The notes below the pieces were generated by a model that did not search any database, was not told where the DNA came from, and saw nothing but the letters and a program-made list of their open reading frames with translations. Below are positions 1 through 5,392 of a stretch of DNA of 6,509 nucleotides, piece by piece (position 1 is the first letter of the stretch; every line of letters starts with the position of its first letter). The stretch is from NCBI GenBank assembly GCA_009922885.1, contig RFUP01000132.1, positions 1 through 6,509 on the forward strand, given 5' to 3'. The position numbers and the translations under genes are program-made. Source of the DNA: Paracoccaceae bacterium (GTDB taxonomy: Bacteria > Pseudomonadota > Alphaproteobacteria > Rhodobacterales > Rhodobacteraceae).

Positions 1-1265
1 TCGCGCCCGATCCGCTTGCGTTCTTCTTCGCGCACCAGTTGGCTGCGTTCCTGAGCGGCATGGAGTTGTTGCCGGACGGCTCTTTGCCGCACGAGAGCGG
101 CGGTGAGGAGGAAAAACGGAAACAGGCGGACGGTGAAGACACGCACTTCAAAGCCTGTAAAGAGGATGAAGCGGCGATCCGCGACCAGGATGTCGATCGT
201 ATAGCCGAGAAGGATCGTCGCGATGGCGGCAAGCATGATCCAGCCGAGCCTGTTGCCCTGCCATGCCGAGTGGCCCGCCAGCAGCGCGGTGCCGAAGATG
301 AGCGAAAGTGCCGAAGGAAGCCAGAGCAGGGACGAGATATGGTTGAGGCCTTGCCAAGGCTCACCGGGCAATGGCCAGGATATCAGAATGGCGGCAACGA
401 CAAGGAGTTGCGGCACACGGAGGCGTTTCGGGAAGCGCCGCCCCAACAAAAGCACGACGAATTCGGGCAGGCCCGCGACAGCGGCGAGATTGACCTTCAC
501 CATGGCGAGTTCCAGCGTGCCCGGAACGATGTTCAGTTCGCGGATCAGCGCCGAAAGGGGCACGGCGGTGGCGGCAAAACCGATGAAGGAGACCGCGAGC
601 CAAAAGGTCATGCGGTCTTTCGGGCCAGCGAGCGCATAGACGATAAAGGCCAGCATGCCCGCGAGATCGACGAAGAGGAGGACGGCTGCGAAATTGCGAT
701 AGCGCGCGTCTTTCGGGCCTGCGATCCTGAAGGCTATGGCATGGCTCGTGATGGCTGTGGGGCCATCGAGAACGCCTGCATTCTGCAGATAGAAGCGGGC
801 GTGGCGGATGGCGATCACATTGGGGGCGTTTTCTCGCAGGAGAGCGCGGTCGAAGGCGTAAAGCCTTGTTCCGACGGTGATTGTGGTGGTTTCCCAAGTC
901 AGAAGATCAGAGCGGAAATTCCCGAATGCGCCGATTTCGGTGCCGTTGAGGAAGACGCGGTCGGCCCCCAGAACCGATCCCAACACGAGGACGGGTTCGT
1001 CGGGCAGGTCTGGTGCCATGGCGAAAGGGATGCGCTGCCAGTAGACCAGATCGCTGGCATCGCCGCCTTGGTCGCGCCAGCCGCTGTTCAGGGGGAAGGC
1101 GCGGGTGGGCCATTGGCTGTCGTCGAAATCGGGATCAGCCCAAGCCGGATCGTCACCGGAGTGAACGCGGCTATGGCCGGAGAGATCGAGGAGGGGTTCG
1201 GCAGACGCGGTTCCCGCCCAGAGGAGGGCGGCGAGAGTGAGGAGGAGGGCGCGCAGCACCGTCAC
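1..1265 (-). CDS. Membrane sensor histidine kinase, 7TMR-DISM-like, N-terminal 421 codons (3' end outside window)
   Basis: This gene is open to the left edge and has no stop in the window. I translated it from the GTG at 1265-1263, which overlaps the response-regulator stop (GTGA). Residues 1-22 are a signal peptide with an ASA cleavage site. Residues 23-185 look like a periplasmic beta-sandwich (carbohydrate-binding-like) domain: DDSQW at 48-52, WQRIPF at 76-81 and VFLNGTEIG at 104-112. Seven hydrophobic segments follow at about 192-213, 219-240, 250-274, 284-300, 310-331, 340-361 and 376-392. A charged, coiled-coil-like linker at 393-418 ends in EEERKRIGR, the run that precedes the LHDG phosphoacceptor motif in NarX/UhpB-type HisKA_3 kinases. 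The His itself and the ATPase domain would lie outside the window. Inferred role: senses a periplasmic or membrane signal and phosphorylates the adjacent regulator. The ligand is unknown. The kinase assignment rests on the linker and the partner gene; the seven-TM count is by eye. Confidence 0.88.
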   Translation of the reverse strand, partial: MTVLRALLLTLAALLWAGTASAEPLLDLSGHSRVHSGDDPAWADPDFDDSQWPTRAFPLNSGWRDQGGDASDLVYWQRIPFAMAPDLPDEPVLVLGSVLGADRVFLNGTEIGAFGNFRSDLLTWETTTITVGTRLYAFDRALLRENAPNVIAIRHARFYLQNAGVLDGPTAITSHAIAFRIAGPKDARYRNFAAVLLFVDLAGMLAFIVYALAGPKDRMTFWLAVSFIGFAATAVPLSALIRELNIVPGTLELAMVKVNLAAVAGLPEFVVLLLGRRFPKRLRVPQLLVVAAILISWPLPGEPWQGLNHISSLLWLPSALSLIFGTALLAGHSAWQGNRLGWIMLAAIATILLGYTIDILVADRRFILFTGFEVRVFTVRLFPFFLLTAALVRQRAVRQQLHAAQERSQLVREEERKRIGR

Positions 1266-1888
1266 AGCTGGATGATGCCTGCCCGCAAGGCGGCCGCGAT
1301 GGCTTCTGTCCGGCGCTGCACGTCGAGCTTTCGGCAAATGTTGGAGAAATGGAAGCGCACGGTGCGTTCGGTGACATCAAGCTCGCGGCCGATCATTTTG
1401 GAGGTGAGGCCCTCGGCGGCGAGTTTGAGGCAACTCAATTCGCGTTCGGTCAGTTCAAAAGAGCCGGGGGGAGCGCTGGCGGCGAGCACGGCTGCGCTGA
1501 TGAAACTATCGCCGCCATGAACGGCACGGAGCGCGGTGCGGAGTTCATCGAAGGCAGATTCCTTGACGACGTAGCCATTCAAACCGAGGCGGAAGAGCTT
1601 TTCTGCATAGCCCGGTTCCAGATGCATGGTGAGCGCCACGACGGCACCTGCCAGCCCTTCGGCCTCGATGGTGGAGATGATCGCTTCCGGGCCGGGGCCG
1701 GGCATGGAGAGATCGATCAAGGCGATGTCCGGGCGGTGGAGGCGAAGCGCTTCAAGGAGCGCATCGCCATCGGAAGTGCGGGCAACCACGTCGAAATCCG
1801 GCTCTGATCCAAGAAGGCGTTCAAGACCTGCAAGAAAGATCGGATGATCGTCAGCCAGAACCAGTTTCACAGATACTCTTCCACTCAT
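1262..1888 (-). CDS. NarL/LuxR-family response regulator
   Basis: This is a two-domain DNA-binding response regulator of 208 residues, the usual size for the family. The receiver domain (about 7-125) shows the acidic pair D13/D14 in LADDHP, the phosphoacceptor D59 in ALIDLSMPG, T87, and K109 in YVVKES. The C-terminal GerE/LuxR helix-turn-helix (about 144-205) starts LTERELSCLKLAAEG and has the recognition-helix region ERTVRFHFSNICRKLDV. The gene ends in a GTGA overlap with the kinase gene, so the two form a translationally coupled pair with the regulator first. The start is uncertain. The ATG at 1888 has no good ribosome-binding site, whereas an in-frame GTG at 1870-1868 has GGAAGAG five bases upstream and would give VKLVLADDHP, a more typical N-terminus. 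Target genes cannot be read from the sequence; autoregulation through the inverted repeat at 1962-1978 is possible. Confidence 0.95.
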   Translation of the reverse strand: MSGRVSVKLVLADDHPIFLAGLERLLGSEPDFDVVARTSDGDALLEALRLHRPDIALIDLSMPGPGPEAIISTIEAEGLAGAVVALTMHLEPGYAEKLFRLGLNGYVVKESAFDELRTALRAVHGGDSFISAAVLAASAPPGSFELTERELSCLKLAAEGLTSKMIGRELDVTERTVRFHFSNICRKLDVQRRTEAIAAALRAGIIQL

Positions 1889-1948
1889 TTAACGGCAGGC
1901 CGCAGGGTCTTACTCAACCATAGAGATAATGATGTGCTGTGCCTACAT

Positions 1949-1976
1949 ATTTTAGTGAAATGATTGAGCGCTTCAA
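1949..1976 (-). promoter_or_regulatory. Candidate sigma70-type promoter of the two-component operon
   Basis: Reading the minus strand, TTGAAG (1976-1971) is followed by a 16-bp spacer and TAAAAT (1954-1949), which matches the -10 consensus at five of six positions. It lies just after the aminotransferase stop and predicts a start near 1942, giving a leader of about 54 bases before the ATG at 1888. The spacer is unusually AT-rich for this window. No transcript data support it. Confidence 0.45.
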
Positions 1977-1978
1977 TC
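1962..1978. repeat. Inverted repeat GATTGA-N5-TCAATC over the -35 element
   Basis: A perfect 6-bp inverted repeat with a five-base centre sits between the aminotransferase stop (1982) and the response regulator. It covers the proposed -35 hexamer, so it could be an operator. Read on the minus strand it could also be a weak terminator for the aminotransferase, but only ATTTCACT follows, with no real T-tract. I favour the operator reading. Confidence 0.4.
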
Positions 1979-1981
1979 GTG

Positions 1982-3154
1982 TCAGGATATCGCCGCAAGC
2001 CTTTGGAAAAGCTCGGAAATACCAGAGGCGTCAATGTTTGCGAAGGCGATGCGCAGGCCCTTCTTGCCGAATGCGTCACCCTCGGGGGTAAACATCGTGC
2101 CGGGAAGGGCGAGGATGCCCGCGTCATGCACGAGGTGCTTGGCGAGGGCGTCGGAGGGCTCATTGAACGGGTGTTCCATCCACGCGAAATAAGCGCCACA
2201 GCCGAGCAGTTTCCAGCCTTTGGCGGCCAAGAGCGGGAAGCCCGCTTCGATGGCGGCGCGGCGCGCGAGGATTTCGGCGCGTTCACCGCCGAGCCATTGG
2301 CCGAGGTTCTGCATGCCCCAAAGGGCGGCGTGCTGGGCGATCTGGTTCGGGCAGATGGTGACGGTGTCGAGGAACTTCTCGCATTCCGCCAGCGTTTCGG
2401 GGCTGGCCACCATGGCACCGACACGGTGACCGGTGAGGCGATAGGCTTTGGAGAAGGAATAGAGCTGGATCAACGTGCTATCCCAGCCTTCGCGGGTGAG
2501 AAGATCATGGGGTGCGCCGGAGCGGCTGTCGAAATCGCGGTAGGTTTCATCGACAAGGAGCTTCAGCCCGTGGCGGCGGGCGAGATCGAAGAACGCGCCC
2601 ACCAGATCGGCGGGATATTCGACACCGCCCGGATTGTTCGGAGTGACGAGCACGATGGCGCGGGTTTTCGCCGTGATCAGCGCCTCGGCATCTTCGACGC
2701 GGGGCAGAAGGCCGGGGCCGGGCGGGATCGGAACGGCGGAGACGCCGATCATATCGAGCCACATTTTATGGTTGAAGTACCAAGGGGTTGGGAGGAGAAC
2801 TTCATCTCCTTCCGAGGTCATGGTTTCGAGCGCGGCGCAGAAGGCCTGATTGCAGCCGGAGGTGATGCAGACGTTTTCCGGCGTCAATGCTCCGCCGTAA
2901 GCTTCCGAAAACTGCTTGGCGACTTCGGCGCGCAACTCGGGCAAGCCAAGCACGGGGCCATAGAGATGGGCCGAGGGCACTTCGAGCGCCACACGGGCCA
3001 TTTCCTGCCGCATCGCTTCGATCGGCGGATCGACGGGCGCGGCTTGGCTCACGTTCAGAAGCGGGCGTTCGGGCGGGAAAGTGACGCCGGAAATCCAGCG
3101 GCGCGCTTCCATCACGGGGGGAGCGACAGTGGAGGCGGTGCGGGTGAGTGTCAT
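1982..3154 (-). CDS. PLP-dependent aminotransferase, class I/II (fold type I)
   Basis: This is an aspartate/tyrosine-type aminotransferase (COG0436-like) that transfers an amino group between an amino acid and a 2-oxo acid using PLP in the cytoplasm. The protein has 390 residues from the chosen ATG, normal for the family. Visible motifs are SGCNQA (99-104) in the PLP-phosphate region, W125-Y126 stacking on the cofactor, TPNNPGG (171-177) with the PLP-contacting Asn, DETYRDF (202-208) with the pyridine-N Asp and the Tyr, and SFSKAYRLTGHR (233-244) with the Schiff-base Lys236. LRIAFAN near 367-373 carries the carboxylate-binding Arg. I chose the ATG at 3154 because AGAGGG lies eight bases upstream and homology begins soon after. 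The reading frame runs back to an ATG at 3241, but that stretch is low-complexity, crosses hairpins and overlaps gpt. The substrate cannot be told from sequence, so I give no gene symbol. Confidence 0.93.
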   Translation of the reverse strand: MTLTRTASTVAPPVMEARRWISGVTFPPERPLLNVSQAAPVDPPIEAMRQEMARVALEVPSAHLYGPVLGLPELRAEVAKQFSEAYGGALTPENVCITSGCNQAFCAALETMTSEGDEVLLPTPWYFNHKMWLDMIGVSAVPIPPGPGLLPRVEDAEALITAKTRAIVLVTPNNPGGVEYPADLVGAFFDLARRHGLKLLVDETYRDFDSRSGAPHDLLTREGWDSTLIQLYSFSKAYRLTGHRVGAMVASPETLAECEKFLDTVTICPNQIAQHAALWGMQNLGQWLGGERAEILARRAAIEAGFPLLAAKGWKLLGCGAYFAWMEHPFNEPSDALAKHLVHDAGILALPGTMFTPEGDAFGKKGLRIAFANIDASGISELFQRLAAIS

Positions 3155-3158
3155 GATA

Positions 3159-3183
3159 GGGTCCCTCTCGGACGGAGGGACCC
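3159..3183. promoter_or_regulatory. Hairpin sequestering the aminotransferase ribosome-binding site
   Basis: The arms GGGTCCCTC (3159-3167) and GAGGGACCC (3175-3183) are perfect 9-bp complements around a seven-base loop. In the minus-strand mRNA the downstream arm contains most of the AGAGGG Shine-Dalgarno of the aminotransferase and ends only four bases before its ATG. The folded form should hinder ribosome access. Whether this is regulation or a side effect of repeat insertion is unknown. Confidence 0.6.
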
Positions 3184-3222
3184 GGGGCGCTGCCCCGGAC
3201 CCCGGGATATTTAGCAAAGAGA
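3181..3222. repeat. GC-rich REP-like intergenic repeat with AT tail
   Basis: CCGGGGC (3182-3188) and GCCCCGG (3192-3198) form a 7-bp stem with a three-base loop. An alternative stem pairs CCCGGGG (3181-3187) with CCCCGGG (3200-3206). The unit ends with ATATTTAGCAAAGAGAAA (3207-3224). From memory, GC-rich hairpins followed by a TATTT...CAAAGAG-type tail are a common intergenic repeat in Rhodobacterales; I could not check this. It lies between gpt and the aminotransferase and fills nearly the whole spacer with the hairpin at 3159-3183. It may act as an mRNA-stabilising or terminating structure after gpt. Confidence 0.5.
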
Positions 3223-3227
3223 AAGTG

Positions 3228-3734
3228 TTAGTCGGACCCACGGATGGGTTGGACGTATTGGAGCGCCATGTCCCACGGGAAGAAGATCCAGGTGTCCTGG
3301 CTCACCTCGGTGATATAGGTGTGGACCTGCGGCTTGCCCTTCGGCTTGGCGTAGACCGTGGCGAAATGCGCTTTCGGGTAGAGCGAGCGCACCAGTTCAA
3401 GGGTTTTGCCGGAATCGACGAGGTCATCAACCACGAGGATGCCTTCGCCATTGCCCATCATTGCCGCATCGGGGGCTTTGAGGACGCGGGCTTCGGTCTG
3501 GTTCTGGTGGTTGTAGGATTTGACCGAGATCGTATCGACGGTGCGGATGTCGAGTTCGCGGGCGACGATCATCGCGGGGGCCATGCCGCCGCGGGTGATG
3601 GCGACGACAGCGCGCCAGTTGCCTTCATCGGGGCCCTGACCTTGCAGACGCCATGCGAGGGCACGGGCGTCGCGGTGGATCTGATCCCAGGAGACGTGGA
3701 AGCCTTTTTCGTGGGGGAGGCGGTCGGTGGTCAT
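3228..3734 (-). CDS. gpt: Xanthine-guanine phosphoribosyltransferase
   Basis: Gpt salvages purines by joining xanthine or guanine to PRPP, giving XMP or GMP plus pyrophosphate. The protein has 168 residues; E. coli Gpt has 152. Visible features are ITRGGMAPA (46-54), matching the SRGG loop of E. coli Gpt; SYNHQNQ (73-79), corresponding to SYDHDNQ; the PRPP-binding motif VVDDLVDSGKT (101-111); YPKAHFATVYAKPKGKP (119-135); and the base-binding tail DTWIFFPWDM (147-156). The ATG at 3734 overlaps the fabI stop as ATGA, and GGGAG lies six bases upstream inside fabI, so translation is probably coupled and the two genes share a transcript. Downstream is the hairpin/repeat region before the aminotransferase. 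The match to E. coli Gpt runs along the whole protein from memory, so hypoxanthine-specific relatives are unlikely. Confidence 0.95.
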   Translation of the reverse strand: MTTDRLPHEKGFHVSWDQIHRDARALAWRLQGQGPDEGNWRAVVAITRGGMAPAMIVARELDIRTVDTISVKSYNHQNQTEARVLKAPDAAMMGNGEGILVVDDLVDSGKTLELVRSLYPKAHFATVYAKPKGKPQVHTYITEVSQDTWIFFPWDMALQYVQPIRGSD

Positions 3735-4552
3735 TCTTTTCTCCCGGTGACGACGTCGATATCGGGGGCGTCGACGGCTTTCATGCCGACGACGTGATAG
3801 CCTGCGTCGACGTGGAGGTTTTCACCTGTGACGCCCGAGCCTAGATCCGAGAGGAGGTAGAGCGCGGATTTGCCGACATCCTCGATGGTTACGTTGCGGC
3901 GGAGGGGCGAGTTCAGTTCGTTCCACTTCAGAATGTAGCGGAAATCGCCAATGCCTGACGCGGCGAGCGTTTTGATCGGGCCGGCGGAGATGGCGTTGAC
4001 GCGAATGCCGTCTTTGCCGAGGTCTTCGGCGAGGTATTTCACCGAAGCTTCGAGCGCGGCTTTGGCGAGGCCCATGACGTTATAATGCGGCATTACCTGT
4101 TCGGCACCGTAATAGGTGAGGGTGAGGGCGGAGCCGCCGCCTTTCATCATCTTCTCGGCGCGCTGCATCACGGCGGTGAAGCTGTAGCAGCTGATGTCCA
4201 TGGTCATCAGGAAGTTCTGGCGCGAGGTTTCGATATAGCGGCCGCGCAACTCGTTCTTGTCGGAGAAGCCGATGGCGTGGACGATGAAGTCGAGCTTGTC
4301 CCAATCCTTGCCGAGGGCCTCGAAGGTGGCATCGAGGCTTTCGGAGCTGGAGGCATCGCAATCGTAAAGCTTGGTGACGCCGAGTTCTGCGGCGAGCGGT
4401 TCGACGCGTTTGCGGAAGGCATCGCCCATATAGGTGAAGGCCAGCTCGGCGCCGGCATCGGCGCAGGCCTTGGCAATGCCCCATGCGATGGATTTGTCAT
4501 TGGCCAAGCCCATGATCAGGCCACGCTTTCCGGCCATGAGAGAATTCGACAT
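3731..4552 (-). CDS. fabI: Enoyl-[acyl-carrier-protein] reductase (NADH)
   Basis: FabI reduces the trans-2-enoyl-ACP double bond in the last step of each fatty-acid elongation cycle; it is the triclosan/diazaborine target. The protein has 273 residues. The Rossmann nucleotide-binding start is LIMGLANDKSIAWGIA (12-27). D66 in YDCDAS is in the cofactor region, HAIGF (92-96) holds the Gly equivalent to E. coli G93, and YYGAE (147-151) carries the first active-site Tyr. The catalytic pair is Y157 and K164 in YNVMGLAK, and AISAGPIKTLAASGI (187-201) is the substrate-loop region. A C-terminal extension of about a dozen residues beyond E. coli FabI is visible. The ATG at 4552 starts MSNSLMAGKRGLIMG, in family register, and has only a modest GGGGAC site upstream. 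The frame continues back to 4744, but that part is arginine/proline-rich, overlaps pdxH and is not coding. First gene of the fabI-gpt operon. Confidence 0.97.
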   Translation of the reverse strand: MSNSLMAGKRGLIMGLANDKSIAWGIAKACADAGAELAFTYMGDAFRKRVEPLAAELGVTKLYDCDASSSESLDATFEALGKDWDKLDFIVHAIGFSDKNELRGRYIETSRQNFLMTMDISCYSFTAVMQRAEKMMKGGGSALTLTYYGAEQVMPHYNVMGLAKAALEASVKYLAEDLGKDGIRVNAISAGPIKTLAASGIGDFRYILKWNELNSPLRRNVTIEDVGKSALYLLSDLGSGVTGENLHVDAGYHVVGMKAVDAPDIDVVTGRKE

Positions 4553-4570
4553 TCCGGTGTCCCCGCCTAG

Positions 4571-4582
4571 TTGGTATGCCAA
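4571..4582. promoter_or_regulatory. Near-palindromic TTGG(T)AT(G)CCAA in the fabI-pdxH divergent spacer
   Basis: The 12-mer TTGGTATGCCAA is symmetric at five of its six base-pair positions. It lies 19-30 bases upstream of the fabI ATG in the region shared by the two divergent genes. A dimeric regulator site is possible, but a match this short could be chance. Confidence 0.25.
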
Positions 4583-4583
4583 T

Positions 4584-4612
4584 CGTTTACGGTGTCGCGC
4601 GCGGGCTCGCAA
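4584..4612 (-). promoter_or_regulatory. Weak candidate promoter for fabI-gpt
   Basis: On the minus strand TTGCGA (4612-4607) is followed by a 17-bp spacer and TAAACG (4589-4584). The -35 matches consensus at four of six positions and the -10 at three. It is the best pair I see in the 119-bp divergent spacer and would start transcription about 25 bases before the fabI ATG. I see no convincing counterpart for pdxH on the plus strand. Confidence 0.27.
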
Positions 4613-4671
4613 GGGCGGGGGCGGGACAAGGGCGCGAAAACGCGGTAGCGGTGAGGAAACGGAGGATTCGG

Positions 4672-5292
4672 ATGAGCGACAGAACCGGAATTTTCGAGGG
4701 TGATGATCCTTTCGTAATCGCGCAGCGTTGGCTGGACGATGCAACGGCCGTGGAGATCAACGATCCGAATGCGATTGCGCTTTCTACGGTGGATTCGGAA
4801 GGCAGGCCGAATGCGCGGATGGTGCTTTTGAAGGAAATCGAGGCGCATGGGAACGCCGAGGGGGCATTTGTTTTTTACACCAATTACGAGAGTGCCAAGG
4901 CGGGCGAGATCGATCAGGCGGGCTATGCGGCCTTCGTTTTGCATTCGAAGTCGCTGCGGCGGCAGATCCGCGTGCGGGGGCGCGTGGAGCGGGAGGACGG
5001 GCCGCAGGCGGATGACTATTACGCGTCGCGTAGCTTGAAGAGTCGCCTCGGCGCGTGGGCGTCGAAACAATCGCGCCCGTTGATCAGCCGCGCCAATTTG
5101 ATGGCGGAAGTTGCTAAAGTGACAGCGCTGAAGGGCACAAATCCCCCGCGTCCACCCTTTTGGGGAGGTTATCGAATTCAGCCCTTCGAGATAGAATTCT
5201 GGGCAGATGGCGCGTTTCGCCTGCATGATCGGTTTGTCTGGAGGCGCGGAAAGCCAGGGGAACCGTGGGTTGTGGCACGCCTGAACCCGTGA
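4672..5292 (+). CDS. pdxH: Pyridoxamine/pyridoxine 5'-phosphate oxidase
   Basis: PdxH is an FMN enzyme that oxidises pyridoxine or pyridoxamine 5'-phosphate with O2 to the active cofactor PLP, the last step of B6 synthesis and salvage. The protein has 206 residues; E. coli PdxH has 218. Visible family blocks are RMVLLK (49-54) and FYTNYESAKAGEI (68-80) for FMN, RRQIRVRGRVER (96-107), GAWASKQS (127-134), RPPFWGGYRI (160-169), and the signature EIEFWADGAFRLHDRF with the PLP-contacting Arg183 and His185 in RLHDR. The ATG at 4672 is chosen because GGAGG sits six bases upstream and the protein starts MSDRTGIFEGDDPF as in relatives. An in-frame ATG at 4576 would add 32 basic residues with no site. 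Divergent from fabI. The PLP it makes is the cofactor of the aminotransferase at 1982-3154, but the genes are not in one operon. Confidence 0.96.
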   Translation: MSDRTGIFEGDDPFVIAQRWLDDATAVEINDPNAIALSTVDSEGRPNARMVLLKEIEAHGNAEGAFVFYTNYESAKAGEIDQAGYAAFVLHSKSLRRQIRVRGRVEREDGPQADDYYASRSLKSRLGAWASKQSRPLISRANLMAEVAKVTALKGTNPPRPPFWGGYRIQPFEIEFWADGAFRLHDRFVWRRGKPGEPWVVARLNP

Positions 5293-5309
5293 CGTTCACG
5301 TCACGTGAA
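5290..5309. promoter_or_regulatory. Two overlapping perfect palindromes with ACGT cores
   Basis: TGACGT-TC-ACGTCA (5290-5303) is a perfect 6+6 inverted repeat. TTCACGT-C-ACGTGAA (5295-5309) is a perfect 7+7 inverted repeat overlapping it. Three ACGT cores occur within 15 bases. The first palindrome begins with the pdxH stop codon TGA. No T-tract follows, so it is not a normal terminator. It lies about 26 bases upstream of the proposed -35 of the cold-shock gene and looks like an operator for one dimeric regulator in two registers, or for two regulators that compete. Confidence 0.5.
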
Positions 5310-5334
5310 ATGCAGTAGTGGAAAAATTACACGC

Positions 5335-5364
5335 TTGAATCCAGCGGCTTGCGTGAGACATACA
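5335..5364 (+). promoter_or_regulatory. Candidate promoter of the cold-shock gene
   Basis: TTGAAT (5335-5340) matches the -35 consensus at four positions. After 18 bases comes CATACA (5359-5364), which matches the -10 at three. The predicted start is near 5371, giving a leader of only about 20 bases. It is supported only by its position between pdxH and the cold-shock gene. Confidence 0.33.
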
Positions 5365-5372
5365 GAGCAGGA

Positions 5373-5386
5373 CCCCGCTCTTGGGG
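5373..5386 (+). promoter_or_regulatory. Small hairpin overlapping the cold-shock gene ribosome-binding site
   Basis: CCCC (5373-5376) can pair with GGGG (5383-5386) across a six-base loop. The GGGG is part of GGGGGA, the likely Shine-Dalgarno for the GTG at 5393. The stem is only 4 bp but all G-C. It may modulate translation, or be chance. Confidence 0.3.
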
Positions 5387-5392
5387 GAATTA

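Noticed and set aside
361..897. Minus-strand frames at 148-357, 361-897 and 907-1113
   Set aside because: They are Arg/Pro/His-rich shadows in another frame of the same strand as the kinase, which reads through continuously from 1265 to 1.
39..1520. Long plus-strand open frame of 493 codons
   Set aside because: It is antisense to the sensor kinase and regulator, is rich in charged low-complexity sequence and shows no family motif. The minus strand has clear domains.
1885..2424. Minus-strand 179-codon frame overlapping the aminotransferase 3' end
   Set aside because: It is serine/proline/arginine-rich, out of frame with the aminotransferase and without recognisable domains.
1964..3214. Plus-strand open frame of 416 codons
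   Set aside because: It is the shadow of the aminotransferase, which carries all the expected PLP motifs on the minus strand.
3155..3241. N-terminal extension of the aminotransferase to ATG 3241
   Set aside because: The 29 extra residues are encoded by the hairpin/repeat spacer and overlap gpt. The ATG at 3154 has a Shine-Dalgarno and fits the family length.
3081..3797. Plus-strand 238-codon frame across the repeat and gpt
   Set aside because: It runs antisense through gpt, crosses the hairpin repeat and has no motifs.
4576..4671. N-terminal extension of PdxH to ATG 4576
   Set aside because: It has no ribosome-binding site and basic filler sequence. GGAGG sits six bases before the ATG at 4672.
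4553..4744. N-terminal extension of FabI to ATG 4744
   Set aside because: It overlaps the divergent pdxH start and is Arg/Pro-rich. FabI homology begins right after 4552.
5174..5199. Two GAATTC palindromes 20 bases apart inside pdxH
   Set aside because: They lie within conserved coding sequence (GYRIQPFEIEFW) and are explained by codon choice.
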